A stretch of 26,384 nt of DNA, taken from JBCBSS01 sp039819065 (GTDB taxonomy: Bacteria > Bacteroidota > Bacteroidia > Cytophagales > Cyclobacteriaceae). Position 1 is the first letter of the stretch. Every line of letters begins with the position of its first letter. The stretch is from contig JBCBSS010000112.1 of NCBI GenBank assembly GCA_039819065.1, forward strand, positions 1 through 26,384. Direction: 5' to 3'. Below are positions 6,845-15,013 of the stretch, piece by piece. The notes below the pieces were generated by a model. That model did not search any database and was not told the origin of the DNA. It saw nothing but the letters and a program-made list of their open reading frames with translations. Position numbers and translations under genes: made by a program.

Positions 6845-7207
6845 TTATCCTGGCACGTTATAGTAGAACCTTTCCTTAATGATATGATCCTCTTCCCAAT
6901 GTTGTACTGCTACCTGTTCCATTTTTACCCTATTCCCGTCTTTGAACGTTACGTCCATCCATGATTCAACACTCGTAACACCATCCTCTTCGTTAGAACA
7001 AATGGCTCCTGCACCCCCACCGTGCATTTCCTGGATACTGCCCATGAATTCTTGTTCTCTTGCGCGGTTAGCGTCTTTGCCTTTGCATGATTCACCGGTG
7101 CCTTCGATCATTTCTACATCTTCGTGGTAGAATTTTTCGAAGCCTTCCATCATCTGTCCGGTGCCTATCATGCCGTACAATTCTTTGATTTTATCGAGAT
7201 AGCTCAT
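6845..7207 (-). CDS. SnoaL-like / NTF2-fold protein
   Basis: A 120-aa protein from the ATG at 7207 (a longer reading from a TTG at 7246 adds 13 residues that do not fit the family). It starts with a helix containing IKELYGMIGTG and continues with FEKFYHEDVEMIEGTGESCKG, a typical SnoaL-like NTF2-fold opening where a small domain shields an active-site or ligand pocket. The strands VESWMDVTFKDGNRVKMEQV and IIKERFYYN follow in the normal order. Such proteins range from isomerases to pure binding proteins, so no reaction can be assigned. It is monocistronic, followed by a long hairpin, and divergent from the DUF819 gene. Confidence 0.85.
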   Translation of the reverse strand: MSYLDKIKELYGMIGTGQMMEGFEKFYHEDVEMIEGTGESCKGKDANRAREQEFMGSIQEMHGGGAGAICSNEEDGVTSVESWMDVTFKDGNRVKMEQVAVQHWEEDHIIKERFYYNVPG

Positions 7208-7411
7208 TTTGGAAAATTTAGGGTTTATAATTGGTTTAATAGACAAGGAATTTACAAAATACCCCTGAGCTAAGCATCCTCAATCTGGTCTGTTTTTTTT
7301 ATTAAATTTTTGCTGCCGTAAAATGGGTGATAGATATGCTTCCTGCTTTATCAGGTTTTGAATTACAGCTTATTATTTTAGTTTTAGCGCTTTGTTCTAA
7401 ACCTAGACCTT

Positions 7412-8677
7412 ATGGAAGAAAGCGGCAGTGCTCCCTTACTCACTAATGACGCGGTGATTTTTGGGATTTTAATGAGTATTCTAGCAGTTATTTTCTACAC
7501 CTCTTCTAGCAAAAAACCATTTTGGAAGAAATTCTACAGTATCATACCCATGGTATTGCTTTGCTATTTCATACCCTCTTTTCTCCATACCTTTGGCGTT
7601 GTTGATCCTGAGCAATCTCGTCTCTACTTTGTTGCTTCCCGTTATTTGCTTCCTGCCTGTCTGGTATTGCTTACTTTGAGCTTAGACCTTAAGGAGGTAA
7701 TCAAATTAGGGCCAAAGTCCTTGATCATGTTTTTCACTGCCACCATTGGTGTTATTATTGGTGGGCCACTGGCTATTCTCATTGTTTCGGCGATCGCACC
7801 CGACGTAGTGGGAGGTGTTGGCCCGGAAGCAGTTTGGAGAGGGATGACCACCATAGCCGGTAGTTGGATAGGTGGTACGGCTAATCAAACTGCCATGAAA
7901 GAGTTATACGAGCCATCCAAAGAACTTTTCACCACTATGGTGACTGTGGATGTGGTGGTAGCGGAAATATGGATGATGGCCTTGTTGATCGGAGTGAGTA
8001 AAGCAAAGCAAATCGATAAGTTTTTCAAGGCTGATACTTCTTCTATCCAGAGACTCCGTACCAAAATAGAGGACTATCAGTTGAGCATCGCGAGGATACC
8101 TTCTACGGCCGATATCATGACCATGCTGGGGTTGGTCTTCGCAGCCACGGCACTCTCTCATTATGTCGCTGATCTTATTGTACCCGAAATGAAAATACTG
8201 GCTGAGGAATATGACTTTGTTAAAAGCATGAACCTGACCAAAGAGTTTTTCTGGATAGTTTTGGTAGCAACCACCTTAGGTATAGGACTATCATTTACGA
8301 AGGCCAGAACACTTGAGGGAGCAGGTGCCTCCAAAATCGGCGTTGTGTTCATCTTCATACTTGTGGCAGTGATCGGTATGGAAATGGATATCAGAGATGT
8401 GGCGGAGAACCCTGGGTTGTTCATGGTAGGTGTGGTCTGGATGATTATTCATGTGATCTTACTTTTGATCGTGGGCAAATTGATTAAAGCACCCTATTTC
8501 TTCCTCGCGGTTGGTAGTAAAGCCAACATTGGCGGTGCGGCATCCGCTCCGGTAATTGCAGCAGCATTCCATCCAGCCTTGGCACCAGTAGGTGTTCTGT
8601 TAGCGGTACTTGGCTATGTGCTAGGAACCTATGGCGCCGTACTATGTGCCAGATTAATGCAATTGATTGCTGTTTAG
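7412..8677 (+). CDS. DUF819-family integral membrane protein
   Basis: A 421-aa polytopic membrane protein of the DUF819 (YjcL-like) family, about ten to twelve hydrophobic segments. Family features seen are YFVASRYLLPACLVLLTLSL (about residues 72-91), GSWIGGTANQTAMKEL (about 150-165) and near the C-terminus GSKANIGGAASAPVIAAAFH (about 370-389), two re-entrant-like Gly/Ala-rich loops resembling those of transporters. The substrate is unknown, although the fold resembles secondary transporters. A charged cytoplasmic loop lies around 197-235. Monocistronic, divergent from the SnoaL-like gene. ATG at 7412. Confidence 0.88.
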   Translation: MEESGSAPLLTNDAVIFGILMSILAVIFYTSSSKKPFWKKFYSIIPMVLLCYFIPSFLHTFGVVDPEQSRLYFVASRYLLPACLVLLTLSLDLKEVIKLGPKSLIMFFTATIGVIIGGPLAILIVSAIAPDVVGGVGPEAVWRGMTTIAGSWIGGTANQTAMKELYEPSKELFTTMVTVDVVVAEIWMMALLIGVSKAKQIDKFFKADTSSIQRLRTKIEDYQLSIARIPSTADIMTMLGLVFAATALSHYVADLIVPEMKILAEEYDFVKSMNLTKEFFWIVLVATTLGIGLSFTKARTLEGAGASKIGVVFIFILVAVIGMEMDIRDVAENPGLFMVGVVWMIIHVILLLIVGKLIKAPYFFLAVGSKANIGGAASAPVIAAAFHPALAPVGVLLAVLGYVLGTYGAVLCARLMQLIAV

Positions 8678-8772
8678 AAGCACATTTAGACAGTCTTTGA
8701 AACCAGTTGTTGAAAATAAAGTGAATTTTTAAGCCGAAGTTGTAACAAAAAAGGTCATCATCTTTGTTGGCT

Positions 8773-8786
8773 TACCTAATTAGGTA
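8773..8786. promoter_or_regulatory. 14-bp palindrome upstream of the ferredoxin gene
   Basis: TACCTAATTAGGTA is a perfect palindrome that ends 22 nt before the TTG start of the ferredoxin gene. It could be an operator in the leader; its short AT-rich form makes chance possible. Confidence 0.3.
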
Positions 8787-8808
8787 TTAGAAACAAAAGT
8801 TTACGACT

Positions 8809-9066
8809 TTGGGTAAAGACTATTCTGATTATAAGAACTTCATATTCGTTTGCACAGGCAAAGATTGTAAAAAGAAGGGCAGTAAAGACTTGTTGAAGCA
8901 CTTCAACAAGGAGATCAAAGCGAAGGATGCCAAATCGAAGACGAAAGTATTGAAAATGACCTGCACCGGTAGATGCAAGGAGGCCGCTAACGTGATTGTC
9001 AACGGTGAATGGCATACGAAAGTGAAGGACTCTCAAGTAAAGAAAATTATGAAGTCGATAGGATAG
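8809..9066 (+). CDS. Thioredoxin-like [2Fe-2S] ferredoxin domain protein
   Basis: An 85-aa cytoplasmic protein with the cysteine pattern of thioredoxin-like [2Fe-2S] ferredoxins (as in NuoE and the ferredoxins of Aquifex and Azotobacter): Cys15 and Cys20 in FVCTGKDC, then Cys52 and Cys56 in MTCTGRC. It binds a [2Fe-2S] cluster and probably carries electrons or plays a regulatory role; the partner is not visible nearby. The protein is very rich in lysine. The start is a TTG at 8809; an in-frame TAG at 8788-8790 and the absence of any ATG or GTG between leave no better choice. Confidence 0.85.
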   Translation: MGKDYSDYKNFIFVCTGKDCKKKGSKDLLKHFNKEIKAKDAKSKTKVLKMTCTGRCKEAANVIVNGEWHTKVKDSQVKKIMKSIG

Positions 9067-9144
9067 AAGTTCCGCTTGCCTTACCAACCTAGAACGGCTG
9101 TTTATATAGATCTATTTTTATTTGAATAGCGATTAACTTTTCAG

Positions 9145-9267
9145 ATGTATAGCTATATGCGATTAGTTTTTCTTGTCAAGTACTTATTCCAGCAATCTCT
9201 GCTTTTGATCTTTATCGCTGCTGTTTTGTACTTCAAACCTGCAAATACAAAACCTCACTCCATCTAA
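9145..9267 (+). CDS. Possible small membrane protein, 40 aa
   Basis: The frame ATG to TAA encodes 40 residues with one hydrophobic segment (LVFLVKYLFQQSLLLIFIAA, about residues 7-26) followed by a polar end, KPANTKPHSI. It lies in an otherwise empty gap, in line with known small single-pass proteins. No homologue is recognised, and a hydrophobic stretch can arise by chance in T-rich DNA, so this is only a candidate. Confidence 0.25.
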   Translation: MYSYMRLVFLVKYLFQQSLLLIFIAAVLYFKPANTKPHSI

Positions 9268-9309
9268 ATGTTGATCTTTTTCTATGGCTTAAATAGCAAG
9301 CAAAGGGCT

Positions 9310-9339
9310 TTGCCAAAATCAAAGTCTCGTATATCTTTG
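9310..9339 (+). promoter_or_regulatory. Candidate Bacteroidota promoter of the SecD-like gene
   Basis: TTTG at 9309-9312, a 19-nt spacer after the TTG, then TATCTTTG at 9332-9339. This matches the -33 TTTG / -7 TAnnTTTG consensus known for the primary sigma factor of Bacteroidota. It lies about 190 nt before the next plus-strand gene, which would have a long leader. Confidence 0.4.
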
Positions 9340-9528
9340 GGTTTTATTTTAAATCAGTCTAAATAAAACTGGAATATGCCGGTTAGCTGCTCAAACCGTT
9401 CTAAACTCCTAATAAACGGTACATGGAATTCATGCTTAATGATGGAAAAGATTAACTCCTCCTATGGAACAGGTTGTTATCTTCCTATCCATTTTACGTT
9501 ATAGACTAACTGAATCCCACTTGATCCC

Positions 9529-10461
9529 ATGCGAAATTGCATTGATAAACTCATCCGCGTAGTCGCTTTCTTTTTGGTTGTTCTTACAGTTTCCTCATGT
9601 CTTAATTCTAGCTCCAAAACACCTGTTTATCACACCAGAGTGGTCCTATTGTCAGAGGGTAAAAGTGCTTCTAGCATAGGCCAAACGATAAATAGTATTC
9701 AAGGCAGGGTTGAGAAAATATACCATCGCGATGTAAAGGTCTCAGCAGGAGAGAGAGATAGCATTATACTGGAAATAGCTGGTGATCACCATATTAGTTC
9801 GTTAAGTAACTTTATTACTAGTAGAGGTAACTTCCAAATTAATAAGATACATCCGCCGGAGCAGGTGTGGCCTCTCATCAAGCCTCTTCCTAATGCTGAT
9901 ACGCTTCATAATTACCTGGATACAATTTTTTATAAAGGCAGTGTCACATTTGGATGGGTCAAGGGCAATGATACAACTGCCATTAGCCAGATCTTGAATG
10001 CTCCAGCATACTTGAACCAATTGCCAGAAGGTTCAAAATGGGCTTTTGGTTTACCAAATGAACTGAGTTTAGTGCCAAATCAAATACCTATTTATTTACT
10101 GGCAGATGTCAAGCTCGCGAATGTAGATGCAGGGTCAATAAAAAACGCGAGCCCTGCTTTGGGTGTAACTGGAGAGCATGTTATTGACATTACATTTAAC
10201 GATGAGTATAAAGATAAATTCTGGAAATTGACTAGAAAGAACATTGGGAAGCAACTGGCCATGTCAATAGACGGTGTGGTGATTTCAGCCCCCACAGTAG
10301 CCGGAGAAGTGGAAGGAGGCCGTGTGAGTATATCAGGGTTATCTGATGATATTAGTGTCAAGCGATTGTATTGCGCTGCCATTATGTATCCTTTATTTGA
10401 TGAGGTAAATGTTGTTAGTGTGGACTCGATTAAAACAATTATGGAGCCCCAAGAGGAATAA
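9529..10461 (+). CDS. Lipoprotein resembling the SecD periplasmic P1 domain
   Basis: A 310-aa protein with a lipoprotein signal (lipobox VSSC, Cys24). The mature part follows the SecD P1 layout: a base-like segment (IQGRVEKIYHRDVKVSAGER, then DSIILEIAG, about residues 57-85) corresponding to the 'R...G..E..I...G..RI.V.LPG' region of SecD, and a head-like domain from about 188 to 286 with LANVDAGSIKNA, VIDITFND, LTRKNIGKQLAMSIDGVVIS (234-253) and GGRVSISG (263-270). In SecD the first transmembrane channel helix would come soon after; here the protein ends, and no membrane segments exist except the signal. It would be membrane-anchored in the periplasm or outer membrane. A role in late protein translocation is a guess. 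It lies between a ferredoxin gene and an iron importer and is probably monocistronic. Confidence 0.75.
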   Translation: MRNCIDKLIRVVAFFLVVLTVSSCLNSSSKTPVYHTRVVLLSEGKSASSIGQTINSIQGRVEKIYHRDVKVSAGERDSIILEIAGDHHISSLSNFITSRGNFQINKIHPPEQVWPLIKPLPNADTLHNYLDTIFYKGSVTFGWVKGNDTTAISQILNAPAYLNQLPEGSKWAFGLPNELSLVPNQIPIYLLADVKLANVDAGSIKNASPALGVTGEHVIDITFNDEYKDKFWKLTRKNIGKQLAMSIDGVVISAPTVAGEVEGGRVSISGLSDDISVKRLYCAAIMYPLFDEVNVVSVDSIKTIMEPQEE

Positions 10462-10548
10462 CCTGAACATGGTCATTATAAAATGAAGAGCGTGACCTTG
10501 GAATCAAGGCACCGGAAATAAATAAAGCTTAAACCAAAACCAATAAAT

Positions 10549-11613
10549 ATGTCATTTAAAAATGCGATAGCAATTCTGAGCATTATGCTTGGTGTACTGA
10601 TTAGTTGTGGAAGTCCTAATGAGAAGCAATCTGATGAGAAAAGCGAAGAAACCGCAGGTGCCGGTGAGGTGAATATTTACTCACATCGTCACTATGATTC
10701 TGATAAAGAGTTATTCAAGTTATTTACCGAAAAGACAGGTATCAAAGTCAACGTGATCAAGGCGAGTGCCGATGAGTTGATGAACAAAATGGAAGTAGAG
10801 GGTGAAAACTCACCAGCTGATGTGCTTTTGACAGTAGATGCTGGTAGACTTTACCGTGCTAAAGCAAAAGATCTTTTGAAACCGGTAAGCTCTGAAACAC
10901 TTGAAGCTAATATTCCAGCCCAATTCAGAGATTCTGATAATAAGTGGTTTGGCCTTACTTATCGGGCTAGAATCATTGTTTATGATAAGAAAAAAGTAAC
11001 TCCAGACGATCTCACTACTTATGAAGACCTTACCACTGAGAAATGGAATGGTAAAGTCCTGATCAGATCGTCAGGCAACATTTACAACCAAAGCTTACTG
11101 GCTTCTATCATAGAAAACAGCGGTAGAGATGCTGCTAAAGCATGGGCTGCGGGCGTTGTAGGCAATATGGCTCGAGAGCCAAAAGGCAATGACCGTGATC
11201 AGGTCAAAGCTATTGTAGAAGGTCTGGGAGAAGTAGCCGTTGTCAATACATACTACATTGGGTTGCTACTTAATTCTGAGAACGCTGAGGAAGTGAAGGC
11301 TGGCGAAGCAGTAGGTATTTTCTTCCCTAATCAGGATGATAGAGGTGCCCATGTCAATGTAAGCGGTGCTGGTGTTGCTAAATACGCACCAAATGAAGCG
11401 AATGCCGTTAAATTCTTGGAGTTCCTATCCAGTGAAGAAGCGCAGAAAGTATTTGCGTCGGTGAACTATGAATATCCGGTCAATGCCAGTGTAGAACCAG
11501 CGGAATTGCTGAAATCATGGGGAGAATTCAAAATCGACCAGGTCGACTTAAATGCACTCGGAGCAAACAACAAAGAAGCGGTACTCGTCTTCGATGAAGT
11601 AGGTTGGAAATAG
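10549..11613 (+). CDS. fbpA: Ferric-iron ABC importer, substrate-binding lipoprotein
   Basis: A 354-aa periplasmic binding protein of the FbpA/FutA class. The signal ends in a lipobox with Cys20 (GVLISC), followed by an acidic linker. The mature protein begins VNIYSHRHYDSDKELFKLFT (41-60), the characteristic FutA/FbpA opening whose Tyr and His can coordinate Fe(III). Further likely iron ligands are Tyr138 in LTYRAR and the tandem Tyr235-Tyr236 in VVNTYYIG, a hallmark of the family. The C-terminal NEANAVKFLEFLSSEEAQKV segment is standard. It captures Fe(III), possibly without siderophore, and passes it to the permease encoded downstream. A strong hairpin follows the gene. Symbol by family analogy; futA would be equally apt. 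Confidence 0.9.
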   Translation: MSFKNAIAILSIMLGVLISCGSPNEKQSDEKSEETAGAGEVNIYSHRHYDSDKELFKLFTEKTGIKVNVIKASADELMNKMEVEGENSPADVLLTVDAGRLYRAKAKDLLKPVSSETLEANIPAQFRDSDNKWFGLTYRARIIVYDKKKVTPDDLTTYEDLTTEKWNGKVLIRSSGNIYNQSLLASIIENSGRDAAKAWAAGVVGNMAREPKGNDRDQVKAIVEGLGEVAVVNTYYIGLLLNSENAEEVKAGEAVGIFFPNQDDRGAHVNVSGAGVAKYAPNEANAVKFLEFLSSEEAQKVFASVNYEYPVNASVEPAELLKSWGEFKIDQVDLNALGANNKEAVLVFDEVGWK

Positions 11614-11642
11614 ATTCTGGTTTTTATAGAAGAGGTTTTTGT

Positions 11643-11680
11643 AATGCTGAATAGAAACACCTAGGGTTTTATTCAGCATT
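11643..11680 (+). terminator. Hairpin between the iron-binding and permease genes
   Basis: AATGCTGAAT (11643-11652) pairs perfectly with ATTCAGCATT (11671-11680), and the stem can extend inward by a few pairs. It is followed by CTTTGATT rather than a full T-run. Its place, 30 nt after the binding-protein stop, suggests a partial terminator or a 3' stabiliser that gives more binding protein than permease. Confidence 0.65.
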
Positions 11681-11710
11681 CTTTGATTATAATCCCAACG
11701 AAATAAAGGC

Positions 11711-11737
11711 TTTGGGACAGCCTCTTTACTATATTTG
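11711..11737 (+). promoter_or_regulatory. Candidate second promoter for the permease and ATPase genes
   Basis: TATATTTG (11730-11737) matches the -7 element TAnnTTTG and lies 25 nt before the TTG start of the permease gene. A TTTG at 11711-11714 could be the -33 element, but the 15-nt spacer is shorter than usual. Confidence 0.3.
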
Positions 11738-11762
11738 ACCCGCTATTCAAAAGCAGTAAAGC

Positions 11763-13385
11763 TTGCAAAAAATCCTCAATGGTATAAACTCATGGGCAGT
11801 TTTAGTAACTGTCATCATCACTGTAATTGCAGTGCCTATATTGATCATCCTGATCAATATATTCATTGGCCAAAGTGAAACCTGGTCGCACCTTGTCGAA
11901 CATCTTCTCACTGGTTATTTGCTGAATTCACTGGTGCTTGTGGTCAGTGTCGGTACACTGAGTTTGTTGATTGGAACGGCCTGCGCATGGGTTATCAATA
12001 CCTACGATTTTTACGGTCGACGGCAGCTAGAATGGCTCTTGATTTTGCCCTTGGCTATTCCGACCTACATTATGGCCTTTATTTATTCAGGGATTTTCGA
12101 TTTCTCAGGGCCAGTCAAAACATTTTTCAGAAATCAATTCGGTGTCGGCCTGGCTTTTCTGGATGTACAAAACCTTTATGGGGTCATCTTTATCATGACC
12201 ATGGTCTTGTTCCCCTATGTCTATGTAAGTGCATTGACTTATTTCAAAAACGCATCTGGCAGTCTTATAGAAGCTAGCCGGTCGCTGGGCAGTACGCCAA
12301 CTCGTGCCTTTCTTAAGATAGTATTACCGGCCTCCCGCCCGGCTTTAGTGGCCGGAGTAAGCCTGGTATTGATGGAAGTATTAAATGATTATGGTGCGGT
12401 AAAATATTATGGAGTAAACACGTTTACTACCGGTATTTTCCGATCATGGTTTTCCATGGGTGACTTGCAAGCAGCAGTTTTTCTGGCTTCAATGCTCATG
12501 GCCTTTGTGTTTGTACTTATTCTCTTAGAACGGTGGCAACGTGGTAAAAGAAGGTTTGATCAAGGTGGAAGATCGACTCAGCCATTATTGCGATACAAGC
12601 TTTTGGGATGGAAGTATGTGTTCGCTTTAGCCATTTGTCTAATACCATTGCTGTTAGGCTTTATTATTCCACTATTGCAGCTGGTCTACTGGACTTGGCA
12701 GACGGCCTACAAAGTTGTAGATGGTGAATTTTGGACGCTTTTGGGCAATAGTTTTCTTTTGGCCGGTATTTCAGCATTGGTTTGTGTGATGGCAGCTATT
12801 CTACTACTATATGGCGTGAGAGTAGCTAAAAGTACTAGGGTGGAGAATATATCTAAGCTTTCTGTGCTGGGCTATTCTATTCCTGGCGCCGTCATTGCGA
12901 TTGGTATTATGATCACGCTCATCACTGTAGATCGCTGGTGGATTGATCTGATGAAATATCTCACTGGCGAGAAAGTCGGTTTTCTTCTATCAGGAAGCTT
13001 ATTTGCATTGATCTTCGCTTATCTGGTGAGGTATTTGGTGGTAGGCTATAACCCGATAGACGCTGGTTTTAAAAGAATATCCACGTCACTTGAGGAAGCA
13101 TCTTTATCACTGGGCAGAGGAAGGTGGGTCACACTGTTTCGTATTGATATCCCCATTCTAAAAGCCAGTATCTTAGGCGGTGCGCTTATGGTCTTTGTAG
13201 ACGTTCTGAAAGAATTGCCGCTGACGCTTATATTGAGACCTTTTAATTATGATACTTTAGCCACCAAAGCATTTCAGTATGCATCGGATGAGATGGTGGC
13301 CGAATCTGCGCCGGCATCGTTAATTATCATTTTGATTGGGCTGTTACCTATTTTCCTATTGAATAAATTAATCATCAAGCATTGA
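11763..13385 (+). CDS. fbpB: Ferric-iron ABC importer, fused permease
   Basis: A 540-aa inner-membrane protein with about twelve transmembrane segments in two homologous halves. Each half carries the cytoplasmic EAA loop that contacts the ATPase: EASRSLGSTPTRAFLKIVLP (about residues 173-192) and EEASLSLGRGRWVTLFRIDI (about 440-459). This two-in-one permease is typical of FbpB/SfuB iron(III) transporters. The start is TTG at 11763, immediately after an in-frame TAA at 11757; no ATG is available near it and the next residues lead straight into the first membrane helix. The stop lies 3 nt before the ATPase gene. A hairpin separates it from the binding-protein gene. Confidence 0.9.
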   Translation: MQKILNGINSWAVLVTVIITVIAVPILIILINIFIGQSETWSHLVEHLLTGYLLNSLVLVVSVGTLSLLIGTACAWVINTYDFYGRRQLEWLLILPLAIPTYIMAFIYSGIFDFSGPVKTFFRNQFGVGLAFLDVQNLYGVIFIMTMVLFPYVYVSALTYFKNASGSLIEASRSLGSTPTRAFLKIVLPASRPALVAGVSLVLMEVLNDYGAVKYYGVNTFTTGIFRSWFSMGDLQAAVFLASMLMAFVFVLILLERWQRGKRRFDQGGRSTQPLLRYKLLGWKYVFALAICLIPLLLGFIIPLLQLVYWTWQTAYKVVDGEFWTLLGNSFLLAGISALVCVMAAILLLYGVRVAKSTRVENISKLSVLGYSIPGAVIAIGIMITLITVDRWWIDLMKYLTGEKVGFLLSGSLFALIFAYLVRYLVVGYNPIDAGFKRISTSLEEASLSLGRGRWVTLFRIDIPILKASILGGALMVFVDVLKELPLTLILRPFNYDTLATKAFQYASDEMVAESAPASLIIILIGLLPIFLLNKLIIKH

Positions 13386-13388
13386 CCT

Positions 13389-14432
13389 ATGGCATTGTTG
13401 ACGCTAGAAGGTATTGGTAAAACCTACGACGGCTCGAAAGTGCCAGCCGTCAATGATGTCGATCTGTCTATAGCAAAAGGTGATATTCTATCTCTATTAG
13501 GAGAAAGCGGATGTGGGAAAACCACACTGCTGAGGTTAATAGCTGGTTTTGAGAAGGTCAATCAAGGTAGCATTACCCTGGATGACTTAGTGGTTGCTTC
13601 TTCAGGCACTTACATCTCACCAGAGGTACGTCCGGTGGGTATGGTTTTTCAAGATTTGGCTTTGTTCCCTCACCTGAGTATTAAAAAGAATATTTTATTT
13701 GGTTTGAACAAGCTCACGAAGCCGGAACAGCTTAAGCGACTTGAGGAAGTATTAGCATTGACTGGTTTGTCGCAGTTTGCTAGTCGCTATCCCCATGAAC
13801 TTTCTGGTGGTCAGCAGCAGAGGGCCGCACTGGCCAGGGCATTAGCTAGAAAACCGAAGCTGATGCTGCTCGACGAACCCTTCAGCAGCCTTGACGATGT
13901 TTTAAAAAGTCAGGTGAGAAGTGAAGTGAGAAGAATAATCAAAAACGCCGGAATTACGGCCATTTTGGTCACCCACGATATCAATGATGCCTTTGCAGTA
14001 GCTGATCAAATAGCGGTCATGAGAGGAGGGAAAGTATTGCAATGTGGAGCTCCTGAAACACTATATACTCAACCTGCAGATGCATATGTGAGCAGGCTTT
14101 TTGGTAAGATAAACTTGATTCCCATTGAATATGATGCAAATAGGCTAATGACGGCGTTTGGAGACGTGCATATTGACAGTGAGGGTCAAGATACTTCCAA
14201 AAAGACTTTAGGTATTAGACCATCAAAAATCAAACTTAGTGATCAAATTGAAGGCACTCTTCGTGGGCTAGTAAGTGGAGTACGTTATGCAGGAGGTTAT
14301 TGGAGCTTAGAAGTGAAACCCGAAGGACAAAGCCAGGATGAAATAATGATTGAACTAGTTGATGGAGTTGTACCTGAAATAGGAGAGAGGGTGAGCTTCT
14401 ATTTTGAAACTCACCATGTTTATTTATTCTGA
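13389..14432 (+). CDS. fbpC: Ferric-iron ABC importer, ATP-binding protein
   Basis: A 347-aa ABC ATPase. Walker A GESGCGKTT (residues 38-46), Q-loop in GMVFQDLALFPH (84-95), signature LSGGQQQRAALARAL (138-152), Walker B LMLLDEP (158-164), D-loop SSLD and H-loop His196 in VTHD are all intact. The C-terminal 120 residues form a TOBE-like regulatory domain with LGIRPSKIKL, as in FbpC/PotA-type importers. It powers the permease encoded 3 nt upstream. It ends 17 nt before a convergent gene with no strong terminator between them. Confidence 0.93.
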   Translation: MALLTLEGIGKTYDGSKVPAVNDVDLSIAKGDILSLLGESGCGKTTLLRLIAGFEKVNQGSITLDDLVVASSGTYISPEVRPVGMVFQDLALFPHLSIKKNILFGLNKLTKPEQLKRLEEVLALTGLSQFASRYPHELSGGQQQRAALARALARKPKLMLLDEPFSSLDDVLKSQVRSEVRRIIKNAGITAILVTHDINDAFAVADQIAVMRGGKVLQCGAPETLYTQPADAYVSRLFGKINLIPIEYDANRLMTAFGDVHIDSEGQDTSKKTLGIRPSKIKLSDQIEGTLRGLVSGVRYAGGYWSLEVKPEGQSQDEIMIELVDGVVPEIGERVSFYFETHHVYLF

Positions 14433-14448
14433 GATATAATTAGCTCAA

Positions 14449-14868
14449 CTAAACCAATACTGTTTCTTCTTCAAGCATATTGGCCATTTCCTCAAGGTAT
14501 AAAATCACGTCATCCACGTCATTGTGACGAAGCTGGTCTTTAGTGGTGATTCTATCCAAAACCTTCTTATCTGACAAATACTCTAACTTCACCATATCCT
14601 CGTGTCCAAAACCATACCCTCTCATGGTTTCGAAGATCTCATCTATTTGATGGTCTGTATTCTCGCAGTAATCTTTGGCGTGCTCTGACCATTCATCCAT
14701 TTTAAAATCAATGGATTTCACGATTTCAACGTCAGTCATGTTAGTAATGGTTTGTACTAAGTGACCGCAGTTACATCTTCCCATATGTCCCCATTCGTAT
14801 TTGGCTCCATCAGACAGTTTAGAAGCTGTCTCTCTGAGGGCGGAAACCAATTCTGTACTTTTTGCCAT
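14449..14868 (-). CDS. Conserved protein of unknown function, 139 aa
   Basis: A 139-aa soluble, acidic protein without signal peptide. The N-terminal part has WGHMGRCNCGHLVQTI (about residues 26-41) with a Cys-x-Cys pair (Cys32, Cys34) and nearby His residues, which could hold a metal; a third Cys stands in DYCENTDHQIDEIF. The C-terminal half is helical and charged, ending EEMANMLEEETVLV. I recognise no named family. The gene lies downstream of the aconitase terminator on the same strand, convergent with fbpC, and a 21-bp palindrome stands 38 nt before its ATG, so it probably has its own regulated promoter. Confidence 0.7.
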   Translation of the reverse strand: MAKSTELVSALRETASKLSDGAKYEWGHMGRCNCGHLVQTITNMTDVEIVKSIDFKMDEWSEHAKDYCENTDHQIDEIFETMRGYGFGHEDMVKLEYLSDKKVLDRITTKDQLRHNDVDDVILYLEEMANMLEEETVLV

Positions 14869-14905
14869 GTCTTTAGGTTTTATCTGAATTCTATCAAAAA
14901 AAGTC

Positions 14906-14926
14906 TAAATCAAGCCGCTTGATTTA
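14906..14926. promoter_or_regulatory. 21-bp palindrome upstream of the unknown 139-aa gene
   Basis: TAAATCAAGC (14906-14915), a central C, and the exact complement GCTTGATTTA (14917-14926). It lies 38-58 nt before the ATG at 14868 on the minus strand, a usual place for an operator overlapping a promoter. No T-run follows, so it is less likely to be a terminator. Confidence 0.55.
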
Positions 14927-15013
14927 CCTTCTTTAAAATTGATATAATATATAAAACAAGCGACTTTTTAAAAAGTTAAGACACAAAGTGCTGTTAATTC
15001 ATTTTTTAGAAAC

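Larger units (their letters stand above)
9067..9528. other. Intergenic region, 460 bases
   Basis: Contains a weak palindrome ATAGATCTAT (9106-9115) followed by a T-rich run that could end the ferredoxin transcript, one possible 40-codon open frame (9145-9267), and a promoter-like pair near 9310-9339. Nothing else is recognisable. Confidence 0.4.

Noticed and set aside
9106..9125. ATAGATCTAT followed by a T-rich stretch as terminator of the ferredoxin gene
   Set aside because: The stem would be five AT-rich pairs with no room for a loop, too weak for a confident terminator call.
10492..10512. Imperfect hairpin CCTTG-gaat-CAAGG between the SecD-like gene and fbpA
   Set aside because: Only five pairs with a bulge outside and no T-run after it, so it is not supported as a terminator or operator.
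14425..14450. Short complementary bases TGAG and CTCA between the convergent fbpC and 139-aa genes as a shared terminator
   Set aside because: Four pairs with a long AT loop are too few. The two transcripts probably end within or beyond each other's genes.
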